Part shown: positions 54,384-62,554 of the stretch, in pieces
Numbering within the stretch: position 1 is the first letter of the stretch
Layout: each line of letters begins with the position of its first letter
DNA from: Aeromonas enteropelogenes
Lineage (GTDB): Bacteria > Pseudomonadota > Gammaproteobacteria > Enterobacterales > Aeromonadaceae
Direction of reading: 5' to 3'
DNA: 64,000 nt
NCBI RefSeq assembly: GCF_000819845.1
Contig: NZ_CDCG01000037.1
Location: forward strand, 447,661-511,660
Made by a program: the position numbers and the translations under genes
The notes under the pieces: model-generated
The model's database searches: none
The model's input: the letters and a program-made list of their open reading frames with translations, nothing else
What the model was told of the DNA's origin: nothing

Positions 54384-55184
54384 ATGTCAAATCTCAGGCC
54401 ACACCTGCTCATCATCGACGCCCTCAATCTCATCCGCCGTCTGCATGCGGTGCAAGCCCAGCAGGCCCTGACTCCCGCCCAGGCCCTCGTCGCCACTCGC
54501 GCCAACCTCGTCAATACCTGCCGCAAGCTGCTGGCCGCCAGCGAACCCACCCATGTCATCGCCGTGTTCGATGGCGAGGTGCACAGCTGGCGCAAGGAGG
54601 TCTACCCGGCCTACAAGGAGGGACGCACGCCCATGCCGGCCGAACTGCGTGAAGGGCTGGGAGAGCTGCAGGATGCATTCTGGGAGTGCGGTGTGGACGC
54701 CCTGCTGTCCGAGACCGACGAGGCGGACGATCTCGTCGCAACCTTGGCTTGCGGCATTTCCAGGCGCGGCCATCAGGCCACCATCATCTCCACCGACAAG
54801 GGGTTTTGCCAGCTCATCTGCCCGCAGATCCGGATCCGCGACTACTTCAACAAGCGCTGGCTCGATGCTGCCTTCGTCCAGCAGCACTACGGGGTGGCGC
54901 CGGCCCAACTGGTGGATTTCTGGGCACTGACCGGGGTGAGCGGCTCCAACATCAAGGGAGTCCCCGGCATAGGCCCCAAGACAGCGACCCAGCTGCTGCA
55001 ACAATATGGCGATCTGGCTACCCTGCTGACGGCTTGCCAACAGGAAGAGGCCCCCAAGGCCCTGCGCAAGCTACAGCAGCATCAGGAGGAGGCTCTGCTG
55101 GCCCAGCGGCTGGTCCGACTGCAACAGGATATTCCACTGGGATTCAACCTGCGGGATATCCGTTATCCGCCACAACCCGAGTGA
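54384..55184 (+). CDS. xni: Flap endonuclease Xni (ExoIX)
   Basis: A 266-residue 5'-3' flap endonuclease related to the DNA polymerase I N-terminal domain. It has LLIIDALNLIRRLHAV at the N-terminus, VFDGEVHSWRKEVYPAYKEGR, acidic DEADDLVATLA, and the helix-hairpin-helix VPGIGPKTATQLLQQYG. As in other Xni proteins, some metal ligands of the FEN family are missing. Start MSNLRPHLL. In E. coli it is separated from ppnN by sdaCB; here they are adjacent. Confidence 0.94.
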   Translation: MSNLRPHLLIIDALNLIRRLHAVQAQQALTPAQALVATRANLVNTCRKLLAASEPTHVIAVFDGEVHSWRKEVYPAYKEGRTPMPAELREGLGELQDAFWECGVDALLSETDEADDLVATLACGISRRGHQATIISTDKGFCQLICPQIRIRDYFNKRWLDAAFVQQHYGVAPAQLVDFWALTGVSGSNIKGVPGIGPKTATQLLQQYGDLATLLTACQQEEAPKALRKLQQHQEEALLAQRLVRLQQDIPLGFNLRDIRYPPQPE

Positions 55185-55344
55185 CTGGTGCACACAAATT
55201 GCCGGTCGAGGGCGCGAACCATGACACGACTCACCCACCTCGTTGAGGAAATTGAGTAAAATGTAAAGGAATCTGGTTGGTTTGCTGAGTAAATGATATA
55301 AAACAGCCCCATCCTCCCCTACTCCCTGGAAGTGGAACCCTCTC

Positions 55345-56352
55345 ATGTCCAAAACAAAAATTACCGTGATCCCCGGCGACGGCATTGGCCCCAGCATCAT
55401 CGAATCGGCTATCCAGATCCTGAACCACGCCGGCTGTGACTTCGAATACGACTACGCCGATGCGGGCCTGACCGCCCTCGAAAAACATGGCGAACTGCTG
55501 CCCCAGGCAACCCTGGATCTCATCGAGAAGAACAAGGTCAGTCTGAAAGGACCGCTCACCACCCCGGTCGGCGGCGGTTTTACCTCCATCAACGTCTCCC
55601 TGCGCAAGAAGTTCAACCTCTACGCCAACGTCCGCCCCGTCATCTCCTTCAAGGGCACCAAGAGCCGTTACGACAACATCGATATCATCACGGTCCGTGA
55701 AAATACCGAGGGGATGTACTCGGGCGCAGGTCAGAAGCGCAGCGACGACAACCAGAGCGCCGAGGCAATGAGCATAGTGACCCGTGACGGAGCCGAGCGC
55801 ATCGTCAAGTTCGCCTTCGAACTGGCCCGCCAGGAAGGGCGCAAGAAGGTCACCATCATCCACAAGGCCAATATCCTCAAATCCACCTCAGGGTTGTTCC
55901 TGGAAGTGGCTCGCGAGGTTGCGACCCGCTATCCGGACATCCAGAGCGAGGAGATGATCGTCGATGCCGCCTGCATGAATCTGGTGATGTACCCGGAGCG
56001 TTTCGATGTGATGGTCACCACCAACCTGTTTGGCGATATCCTCTCCGATCTCTGTGCCGGTCTGGTCGGTGGTCTCGGGATGGCACCTGGCGCCAATATC
56101 GGCGATGGCGCCGCCATCTTCGAGGCGGTGCACGGTTCGGCCCCGGATATCGCAGGCAAGAATATCGCCAACCCCACCTCGGTGATCCTCGCCTCCATCC
56201 AGATGCTGGAATACCTCGGCATGCAGGATAAAGCAGAGCGGATCCGCGAGGCGGTTCGCGCCACTATCGAATCCGGCGACAGGGTTACCCGGGATCTGGG
56301 GGGCAGCGCCTCCACCAGTGAATTCACCCAGGCCATTATCGATCGCCTGTAA
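55345..56352 (+). CDS. Isocitrate dehydrogenase, probably NAD-dependent
   Basis: Oxidatively decarboxylates isocitrate to 2-oxoglutarate. It has 335 residues, much shorter than E. coli Icd (416). TSINVSLRKKFNLYANVRP (S81/N83/R87) is the isocitrate-type substrate loop, Tyr125 and Lys174 are the catalytic pair, and Asp231/Asp235 bind metal. At the cofactor position, Asp268-Ile269 (HGSAPDIAGKN) replace the Lys-Tyr of NADP enzymes, which indicates NAD. A homoisocitrate- or isopropylmalate-type activity is less likely. It replaces the fuc region found here in E. coli. Confidence 0.88.
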   Translation: MSKTKITVIPGDGIGPSIIESAIQILNHAGCDFEYDYADAGLTALEKHGELLPQATLDLIEKNKVSLKGPLTTPVGGGFTSINVSLRKKFNLYANVRPVISFKGTKSRYDNIDIITVRENTEGMYSGAGQKRSDDNQSAEAMSIVTRDGAERIVKFAFELARQEGRKKVTIIHKANILKSTSGLFLEVAREVATRYPDIQSEEMIVDAACMNLVMYPERFDVMVTTNLFGDILSDLCAGLVGGLGMAPGANIGDGAAIFEAVHGSAPDIAGKNIANPTSVILASIQMLEYLGMQDKAERIREAVRATIESGDRVTRDLGGSASTSEFTQAIIDRL

Positions 56353-56370
56353 GCTAATTCATTGATTTTA

Positions 56371-56396
56371 AAAGGGAGCCTCGGCTCCCTTTTTTA
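56371..56396 (+). terminator. Terminator of the isocitrate dehydrogenase gene
   Basis: AAAGGGAGC pairs with GCTCCCTTT around CTCG, followed by more T. Confidence 0.88.
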
Positions 56397-56469
56397 TGCT
56401 CCAGACAACTTTCCCCTCTTCTTGAGAGCAACTATGTTCAATAGAGAAGAAGAACAGGGAGAGTTTTTC

Positions 56470-56928
56470 ATGAACGGGTATGGGCGCTTTCTGGTTCCGG
56501 GTTACCTGCTGATATGGGGCTCAGTCTCTGCCTTCGAGCAAACGTTGCCGACCCAGACCGCCAGATTGCCGCAGCAGGAGAAGCGGACCGCCACCGAGGT
56601 GTGGCGCTCCAGCCTGGATACCAATGACCTTCTCAAGGCCCCCAAGCCGCTCTCGTTCGGGATCGATGTCGCCACTGACAACTATGGCAACCAGAGAGTC
56701 ACCTCCTACCCGCAGCTCAACCTGACACCGGAAAAGAGTGTCAGCCTGTCGTTCGAGCGCTACAAACCCAGGGTCAAATTCCAGGCCGGTGGCATGCACA
56801 CCGCCATCAAGCTAAGAGGGGATGGCGTCAAGATGCAGTTCAATCCGGTCGACAAGACCATTCCGCTGCAGATCGAGCTGAAAGTGACCGACGACGAATC
56901 CTCCCTGCGCGTCGACTACCGCTTCTGA
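56470..56928 (+). CDS. Hypothetical secreted protein
   Basis: 152 residues, not recognised. The N-terminus MNGYGRFLVPGYLLIWGSVSAFEQ looks like a signal peptide, so the product is probably periplasmic. The mature part is polar, with beta-type repeats (PQLNLTPEKSVSLSFERYK, GDGVKMQFNPVDKTIPLQIE) and ends in ...DYRF. I chose this ATG because GGGAGAG lies six bases upstream; an ATG 36 bases earlier would hide the signal sequence. It is a single gene converging on rlmM. Confidence 0.7.
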   Translation: MNGYGRFLVPGYLLIWGSVSAFEQTLPTQTARLPQQEKRTATEVWRSSLDTNDLLKAPKPLSFGIDVATDNYGNQRVTSYPQLNLTPEKSVSLSFERYKPRVKFQAGGMHTAIKLRGDGVKMQFNPVDKTIPLQIELKVTDDESSLRVDYRF

Positions 56929-56950
56929 ACCTGTCGCATTTTTGCAGATA

Positions 56951-56980
56951 AAAAAAGACCGACGGGCAACCCCGCCGGTC
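56951..56980 (-). terminator. rlmM terminator
   Basis: On the minus strand GACCGGCGGG pairs with CCCGTCGGTC (one mismatch) around GTTG, followed by TTTTTTT. Confidence 0.85.
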
Positions 56981-57022
56981 CTGACATCATTTCCGTATGT
57001 TACGGCTGATATCCCGTCTCTA

Positions 57023-58117
57023 TCACGCCTTGGGTTCGAGCTTGGAGACCCAGTACTTGTTGTAGACGTGTACCGTGATCTCTTCGCGATCGTGATAGAG
57101 CTGCTTGGCCTGAATGATGAAGCCGCTGTCGATCTCGGCCAGCAGTTCACGCAGCACCTCGATGTTGTGCACCGCCTCGGCGTAGCGCTTCTTCATCGGC
57201 AGCTTGAGGTTGAACATGGCTTCCTGACAGTCACCCTCGCGGAACCAGTCGGCGATCATGTGGGTGACCCGCGCCGGCTTGTCCACCATGTCACACACCA
57301 ACCAGTAGATATTCTTCTTGCTGGGGCGCCAGACAAAGCCATCATCGCGGATGTGCTTGACCTGGCCGGTATCCATCAGGGATTGCGCCATCATGCCGTT
57401 GTCCACCGCGGTCACCATCATGTCGCGACGCACCAGCTGATAGGTCCAGCCACCCGGGCAGGCACCGAGATCCACCGCCTTCATGCCGGAGCGCAGCCGC
57501 ACGTCCCACTCTTCCCGCGGTACGAACACATAGAATGCCTCTTCCAGCTTGAGGCTGGAGCGGCTCGGCGCATCGGCCGGGAAGCGCAGGCGCGGGATCC
57601 CCATGTGGAATGCGGAGTTGTTGAAGGAGTAGGAATAGCCCAGCATCACGTGATCGTTGGCCAGGAAGAAGGCGTGGAATACGGGGCGGTTCGGCGTCTC
57701 CTTCTTGGTCAGGATCTCGTTGCTGCGCAGCGCCTGGCGCAACGGCACGGTGAACTTGCGGCAGAAGGCCGACAGCTCTTTCGCCTCGTTGGTATCGGCG
57801 GTTTCCACCCGCAGATCGCCGCAGATGGCGTAGTCACGGGTCGCCTCCAGGATGGGGGTGATGCGATCGGACAGATCCAGATCTTTGAGCTCGCAGGTCA
57901 CCACCAGCATCTGGCGGATAAAGATGAGCTCGCGAAATGGCAGCTTGCGCGCCAGCAGGTCGGCCTCTTCCTCACCGTAGCATTCGAAGATGATGTAGCC
58001 ACTGTCGTCCTTGACCCGGGCAAAGCCATAACACTGCATGTTAGTGGCTCGTTCGGTGATCTCTGCCGCCGCCTCTTTCTCAAAACCGGGGCGGCAATAC
58101 AGCAGCAGATTATTCAT
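57023..58117 (-). CDS. rlmM: 23S rRNA C2498 2'-O-ribose methyltransferase RlmM
   Basis: Methylates C2498 of 23S rRNA with SAM. It has 364 residues: an N-terminal THUMP-like domain, then a Rossmann methyltransferase with the SAM loop [15 protein letters not shown] and the acidic VTAVDNG motif, and a KLPMKKRY catalytic stretch. The start [16 protein letters not shown] has GGAGG six bases before. It overlaps ygdD by eight bases, as part of the gcvA-ygdD-rlmM run seen in E. coli. Confidence 0.96.
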   Translation of the reverse strand: MNNLLLYCRPGFEKEAAAEITERATNMQCYGFARVKDDSGYIIFECYGEEEADLLARKLPFRELIFIRQMLVVTCELKDLDLSDRITPILEATRDYAICGDLRVETADTNEAKELSAFCRKFTVPLRQALRSNEILTKKETPNRPVFHAFFLANDHVMLGYSYSFNNSAFHMGIPRLRFPADAPSRSSLKLEEAFYVFVPREEWDVRLRSGMKAVDLGACPGGWTYQLVRRDMMVTAVDNGMMAQSLMDTGQVKHIRDDGFVWRPSKKNIYWLVCDMVDKPARVTHMIADWFREGDCQEAMFNLKLPMKKRYAEAVHNIEVLRELLAEIDSGFIIQAKQLYHDREEITVHVYNKYWVSKLEPKA

Positions 58118-58496
58118 TTTTTCCTCCAAGACGACAGCCAGCCCAGATCAGGGCCGCCCATCCCAACATAAAACAGAGGCCACCGGCCGGGGTAATAAGC
58201 CCCAACCCCTTGCTGCCAAGCAGCACCATGGCATAAATACTGCCGGAGAATCCCAGGATCCCCAGCACAAAGGCGGTGCCAGCAAAGGTGATCAACTTGC
58301 TGCGCACACCGCACCAACCCAGCACCAGCAGGGCCAATGCGTGAAAAAACTGATATTGCACGGCGGTATTGAAGGCCGCCAGGCGCTCGGGCGTAATGCC
58401 GGTCGCCGCCAGGCCGTGGGCACCATAGGCGCCCAGCATGGTGGCCGTCAGGCCAAAGCAGCCGGCCAGTACCAGCCAGTGTCGATGGGTCTGCAT
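58110..58496 (-). CDS. ygdD: YgdD/DUF423 membrane protein
   Basis: A 128-residue inner-membrane protein with four hydrophobic helices. DUF423 marks are GAYGAHGL near residue 22 and [14 protein letters not shown] near 44. Function unknown. It starts at [12 protein letters not shown]. It lies between the hydrolase gene and rlmM; the E. coli order is gcvA-ygdD-rlmM, so the hydrolase is an insertion here. Confidence 0.93.
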   Translation of the reverse strand: MQTHRHWLVLAGCFGLTATMLGAYGAHGLAATGITPERLAAFNTAVQYQFFHALALLVLGWCGVRSKLITFAGTAFVLGILGFSGSIYAMVLLGSKGLGLITPAGGLCFMLGWAALIWAGCRLGGKNE

Positions 58497-58528
58497 CCCA
58501 ACTCTCCTTGTGTTCTCGCTCGCCGTCC

Positions 58529-59155
58529 TCAACCCTGTACCGGGGGGTTGGTGACAAAGCGCCTTATCTCGTTCGCTGCCTGCTGCAGATTTTCCTGTTC
58601 ACTCACGCCACTCGCCTTGCGCGGCTTGAAGCCATGATCGCCATCGGTCAGCCAATGGACCGATACGACGGAGGAGAAGGGGAAATCGACCAGTTCGGCA
58701 CGGCTGCCAAAGGTGTCACGCTCCCCCTGCAGCAGCAGGGTCGGCGTGGTGATCTGCTTGAGCACCTCGCCCCGCCAGCACTCGGGCTTGGCCGGGGGGT
58801 GGAAAGGATACCCGAGAATGAGTAATCCTGCAGCATTCATCTCGCCCACAATCTCGGCCGCCATCCGCCCGCCCATGGACTTGCCTGCCAGAAACAGTCT
58901 GGGGTGGGCAAACTCCCGCACCATCTGACGCCAGTGCTCGAGCAGCGCCGGCTGACGATCGGGCGGACGACGCTTGCCATCCCGGGCCCGTTTGATCATG
59001 TAGGGGAAGTTGAAGCGCACCACCTCGATATCGGGCCCGGCCAGCAGACGGGAGAGCTCGGCGAGAAAGGCGTGTTCCATGCCGGCGCCGGCTCCGTGGG
59101 CCAGCAAAATACGAACGGGGGCGTCACTCGCCCCCTCCCGGATCACCTCATGCAT
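58529..59155 (-). CDS. Alpha/beta hydrolase (KANL3/Tex30-like family)
   Basis: A 208-residue soluble protein. It has an oxyanion segment LLAHGAGAGMEH, a nucleophile elbow AGKSMGGRMAAE (Ser), and a candidate acid/His pair in LLQGERDTFG and LTDGDHGFKPRK. The substrate is unknown. I chose ATG with AAGG seven bases upstream rather than a TTG six bases earlier. It overlaps the gcvA stop by eight bases, so it is expressed with gcvA. Confidence 0.88.
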   Translation of the reverse strand: MHEVIREGASDAPVRILLAHGAGAGMEHAFLAELSRLLAGPDIEVVRFNFPYMIKRARDGKRRPPDRQPALLEHWRQMVREFAHPRLFLAGKSMGGRMAAEIVGEMNAAGLLILGYPFHPPAKPECWRGEVLKQITTPTLLLQGERDTFGSRAELVDFPFSSVVSVHWLTDGDHGFKPRKASGVSEQENLQQAANEIRRFVTNPPVQG

Positions 59156-60068
59156 CGGCAAGCCTTGCCCGGCGACGGGCCTCTTCCTGTTCCACCAGCT
59201 CCAGCATCCAGTCGCGGAAGGCGACTATCTTGCCCTGATCGGACTGTTGCTCCTGGCACACCAGGTAGAAGGCATTCTTGCTCACCAGCACCTGCTCGAA
59301 CGGGCAGATGAGGCGGCCAGCCTCGATCTCGGGCTGGGCCAGCACGCTGTGGCCAAGGGCCACCCCCTGTCCATGAATGGCCGCCTGGATCACCATGGTG
59401 GAGTGGCTGAAGATGGGCCCCTGATTGACGTTGGGGGCATCGATGTCGAGCTGGCGGAACCAGGCCTTCCAGTCCCGTCGCGAGGTGTCGTGCAACAGGG
59501 TATGCCGGGTCAAATCGTCCGGCGTGCGCAGCGGTTTGGGGCCGGTCAGCAGCAAGGGAGAGCAGACGGGGATCAGGTATTCGGTATGCAGTTTGTCACA
59601 ACGCAATCCGGGCCAGTTGCCACGGCCATAGTAGATGGCCACGTCCACGTCATCGGTGAGCGATCCCTCGTCCATGTCGACGGCCTTGATCCGCACGTCG
59701 ATATCGGGGTGACGCTCGCTGAATTTGACCAGCCTGGGCACCAGCCACTGGATGGCAAAGCTCGGCTGCAGGCTGACGGTGAGCGCCCCTTTGGCACTGC
59801 GCGCCAGCAGCTTGTCGGTCGCTTCTGAAATGGAGGCAAAGATATCCTTGATATCGAGAAAATAGCCCTGCCCCTCCTCGGTCAGCAACAAGGAGCGATT
59901 CTTGCGGCGGAACAGCTTGATGCCAAGATACTCCTCCAGCGCCTTGATCTGGTGACTGATGGCAGCCTGAGTCACAAACAACTCTTCTGCTGCGCGGGTA
60001 AAGCTTAAGTGACGGGCCGCTGCTTCAAACGCCTTGAGGGCATTGAGCGGGGGTAAACGACGAGACAT
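59148..60068 (-). CDS. gcvA: Transcriptional regulator GcvA (LysR type)
   Basis: The LysR-family regulator of glycine cleavage genes and of the small RNA gcvB. It has 306 residues. The N-terminal winged helix (LKAFEAAARHLSFTRAAEEL, QAAISHQIKALEEYLG) is followed by a ligand-binding domain. The start MSRRLPPLNALKAFEAA matches the family. It is divergent from gcvB as in E. coli. A CTAAT motif, the GcvA recognition core, lies at 60093-60097 just upstream of its own start. Confidence 0.95.
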   Translation of the reverse strand: MSRRLPPLNALKAFEAAARHLSFTRAAEELFVTQAAISHQIKALEEYLGIKLFRRKNRSLLLTEEGQGYFLDIKDIFASISEATDKLLARSAKGALTVSLQPSFAIQWLVPRLVKFSERHPDIDVRIKAVDMDEGSLTDDVDVAIYYGRGNWPGLRCDKLHTEYLIPVCSPLLLTGPKPLRTPDDLTRHTLLHDTSRRDWKAWFRQLDIDAPNVNQGPIFSHSTMVIQAAIHGQGVALGHSVLAQPEIEAGRLICPFEQVLVSKNAFYLVCQEQQSDQGKIVAFRDWMLELVEQEEARRRARLADA

Positions 60069-60164
60069 GACACCAGCCGACGATGAGTTTTTCTAATGGG
60101 GCGCATTATAATTTGTCGGTTGCGGGTCGACCAGTGAATAAACATAATTCGCCCTGCAATCAGT

Positions 60165-60180
60165 TGTCATATGGCTCACA
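60165..60180 (+). promoter_or_regulatory. CRP-like site upstream of gcvB
   Basis: TGTCA-TATGGC-TCACA matches 9 of 10 CRP positions. Its centre is about 38 bases before the predicted gcvB start, close to but not exactly class II spacing. Not a known feature of E. coli gcvB, as far as I remember. Confidence 0.4.
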
Positions 60181-60209
60181 TTTTCTGCGACATATTGGTT
60201 TAATGTGTT

Positions 60210-60342
60210 TTCCGTGAGCCTTCCGACTGTGATTGTGGTGTTGTGTTTCTTCCTCTGCGGGAAGAGGGGCTAAATCGACGCGATTTAACCCAGTCTGTCA
60301 TCTGAATGTGTTTGGCGCCTCTTATTGGATGGCGCCTTTTTT
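60210..60342 (+). ncRNA. gcvB: GcvB small RNA homologue
   Basis: GcvB is an Hfq-dependent RNA that represses many amino acid and peptide transporter mRNAs. It is divergent from gcvA, as in E. coli. The 5' end resembles E. coli (CC-TGAGCC), the G/U-rich R1 seed is present (TGTGATTGTGGTGTTGTGTT, 60228-60247), and ACCC-GTCTGTCAT resembles the distal conserved part. Two hairpins lie between. It ends in a GGCGCC terminator with six T. At about 133 bases it is shorter than the E. coli RNA (about 205). A TTTAAT -10 lies at 60199-60204. Confidence 0.85.
60314..60342. terminator. gcvB terminator
   Basis: GGCGCC pairs with GGCGCC over an 11-base loop, followed by TTTTTT. The chemoreceptor stop codon is adjacent on the other strand, so the two transcripts converge here. 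Confidence 0.8.
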
Positions 60343-62484
60343 CTATACCTTGAACTGCCCCACCAGTTGCTGCTGCTTGTCCGCCAGTGCCGACAGCTCG
60401 CGACCGTTTTCGGCGGAAGTGGCCGCCTCACCCCGAATGGTGTGGCTCACATCGCGAATATTGCTGACATTGCGATTGATCTCCTCCGCGACCCGGGTCT
60501 GCTCCTGGGCTGCCCTGGCGATCTGTTCATTCATCTGATGGATGGTGGAAACGGACTGGATGATCTGCTCCAGCACCCGTACCGACAGGTCGACCTTGGC
60601 GAGCGTCTGATCCGCCTGACCATGGCCCTCGCGGATCGCATTGACTACGGCCCCCGTGCCCGATTGCAGCTCGCTGATCAGGGTCTGGATCTCGACGATG
60701 GCGTTCTGGGTGCGGCCCGCCAGATTGCGAACCTCATCGGCCACCACGGCAAAACCCCGCCCCTGTTCACCTGCCCTGGCCGCCTCGATGGCGGCGTTCA
60801 GGGCCAACAGATTGGTCTGCTCCGCGATCCCCTGGATGACGATGAGGATGTCATTGATGTTCTCGCTGTTGGCCGAGAGCCGCTCCACCACAGGCTGGGC
60901 CTCATTGATGGTCGTCATCAACCGCCCCATGGCGGTCTGGGTATCGGCCACCACATATTTGCCCTCCTGGGCCGCCGTGTCTGTCTCGTTGGCCGCCGTC
61001 ACCGCGGCGCTGGCATTGCCGGACACCTGCAGCGCCGTCGCACTGAGCTCTTCGAATGCCGTGGCCACCAGATCAATTTCCTGATACTGGGCCTGCATGC
61101 CGTTGCTGGTACGCTCGGCCACCTGGGCGGCCCGCTCCGCGCTGGTTCGCGTCCCTTCCACGGTAGCGATGACCTGGCTGATGGTGGATTGCAATTTGTT
61201 GAGGAAGCTGTTGAACCACTTGGCCAGCTCGCCGATCTCATCCTCGCGCTGGATCTCGATGCGCTGGGTCAGATCCCCCTCACCGCTGGCAATGTCCTTG
61301 AGGCGAGCCACCACGGCACGGATGGGAGCCACTATCTGGCGTGCCATCAGCCAGATACCGCACAGGGCGATGAGGGAGATGAGCACGCCAATCACCACCT
61401 GGGTGGCTACACTGCGTCTGCCCTCCTCGGCCAGATTGCCATGCAGCCGCTTGGCCGACGCCAGCACCACGTTCCTGGGGAGTTCGATATAAATACCCCA
61501 CTGTTGCGGGGTACCGCGCATCGTGACTGGCACGAAGGTCTGCAACAAGGCACCGTCATCACTCCAGCGGCTCAGCACTTGCCCCTGATCGAGCCACCCT
61601 TTCAAATCGGCGGCCAGATCGGAATATTGCTGACCCAGCGTCTGCCCCATGGACACGTCAAACTCGTTGGCCCCGGCGACCCGCCCCTCGTGGCTGACCA
61701 GCAGGATCTTGCCTTTTCCGCTGTAGAGTTGCTGATCCATGCTGTTCACCAGCTGTTGCAAACTGGTCAGGGGGACATCGACCCCCACCATACCGAGCAA
61801 GGCCCCCTCTTCCTGCAAGGGATAGGTGACCGAGGTCATCAGGATCTGCTGGCCCCCCACCTCATCCAGATAGGGTTCGAGCAGACAGAGCGCCCGGGTG
61901 CGGATGCTGCAACGATACCACTCATTTTCCACCCCGCCAGTCGGGGTCAGGCTCTCGTCGGCCAGCACCTCCTCATCCATGACCTCGGAGACTATCTTTC
62001 CGTGATCGTTGGCCCAGTAGCTGGCAAAGCGCCCCTTGTCATTGGCCCCCAGAGCGCTGGAGCCCTGATAGTTGCTGTCCTCCCCATCCAGCTGATCCGG
62101 CTCGAACACCGCATAGGCACCGAGCAGATTGGCAGAAGAGGCCACGGCATCCCTCAGCTGCTGATTAAGAGCTCCGCGCAGAGCTTCCGAATGGGTAAAG
62201 TTCTCGGCCGCATTCCTGCGCTGGAACAGGAGATCTTCGGCCAGCAAGGTGGCCCGGAAGTAGGCTTCGTCGAGGTAACTGGTCACCTTGGCTGCCTGTT
62301 CACCCCCTATCGCCGTCATCCAGTGCTCGGCCGACAGCTGGGCCTCCTGCATGGTGGCCTTCAGCACCTGATCCTGCATTTTGTTAGCATTGTAGAGCGA
62401 GGAGATAACCAGGACGGCGGCCGTAACCAACAGACAATAACCGGAGATCAGGGTGATCCGACCCTGGACAGAGAGAGCGCGCAT
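60343..62484 (-). CDS. Methyl-accepting chemotaxis protein with dCache-type sensor
   Basis: A 713-residue chemoreceptor. TM1 is near residues 10-30 and a large periplasmic domain at about 31-342 has dCache features (FASYWANDHGKIV, LMTSVTYPLQEEGALLGMVGVDVPL). TM2 lies near 343-365, followed by HAMP (RQIVAPIRAVVARLKDIASG) and the signalling domain with the IAEQTNLLALNAAIEAARAG tip. The GVDVPL type resembles amino-acid-binding PctA-like receptors, but the ligand is not proven. A close-to-consensus FliA promoter is upstream. No NWETF tail. Confidence 0.95.
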   Translation of the reverse strand: MRALSVQGRITLISGYCLLVTAAVLVISSLYNANKMQDQVLKATMQEAQLSAEHWMTAIGGEQAAKVTSYLDEAYFRATLLAEDLLFQRRNAAENFTHSEALRGALNQQLRDAVASSANLLGAYAVFEPDQLDGEDSNYQGSSALGANDKGRFASYWANDHGKIVSEVMDEEVLADESLTPTGGVENEWYRCSIRTRALCLLEPYLDEVGGQQILMTSVTYPLQEEGALLGMVGVDVPLTSLQQLVNSMDQQLYSGKGKILLVSHEGRVAGANEFDVSMGQTLGQQYSDLAADLKGWLDQGQVLSRWSDDGALLQTFVPVTMRGTPQQWGIYIELPRNVVLASAKRLHGNLAEEGRRSVATQVVIGVLISLIALCGIWLMARQIVAPIRAVVARLKDIASGEGDLTQRIEIQREDEIGELAKWFNSFLNKLQSTISQVIATVEGTRTSAERAAQVAERTSNGMQAQYQEIDLVATAFEELSATALQVSGNASAAVTAANETDTAAQEGKYVVADTQTAMGRLMTTINEAQPVVERLSANSENINDILIVIQGIAEQTNLLALNAAIEAARAGEQGRGFAVVADEVRNLAGRTQNAIVEIQTLISELQSGTGAVVNAIREGHGQADQTLAKVDLSVRVLEQIIQSVSTIHQMNEQIARAAQEQTRVAEEINRNVSNIRDVSHTIRGEAATSAENGRELSALADKQQQLVGQFKV

Positions 62485-62522
62485 GCCAAGTTCCTACTTC
62501 ACGTCATACTGAGATAAATAGA

Positions 62523-62549
62523 GTATCGACTTTATAAACAAAAACTTAA
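62523..62549 (-). promoter_or_regulatory. FliA (sigma-28) promoter of the dCache chemoreceptor
   Basis: On the minus strand TTAAGTTT, 11 bases, then GTCGATAC closely match the sigma-28 consensus TAAAGTTT-N11-GCCGATAA (7/8 and 6/8). It lies about 39 bases upstream of the ATG. Confidence 0.8.
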
Positions 62550-62554
62550 CTTTT

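Noticed and set aside
60325..62517. Long open frame antisense to the dCache chemoreceptor
   Set aside because: Explained by GC-rich third positions of the receptor gene; it overlaps the GcvB terminator and has no plausible protein features.
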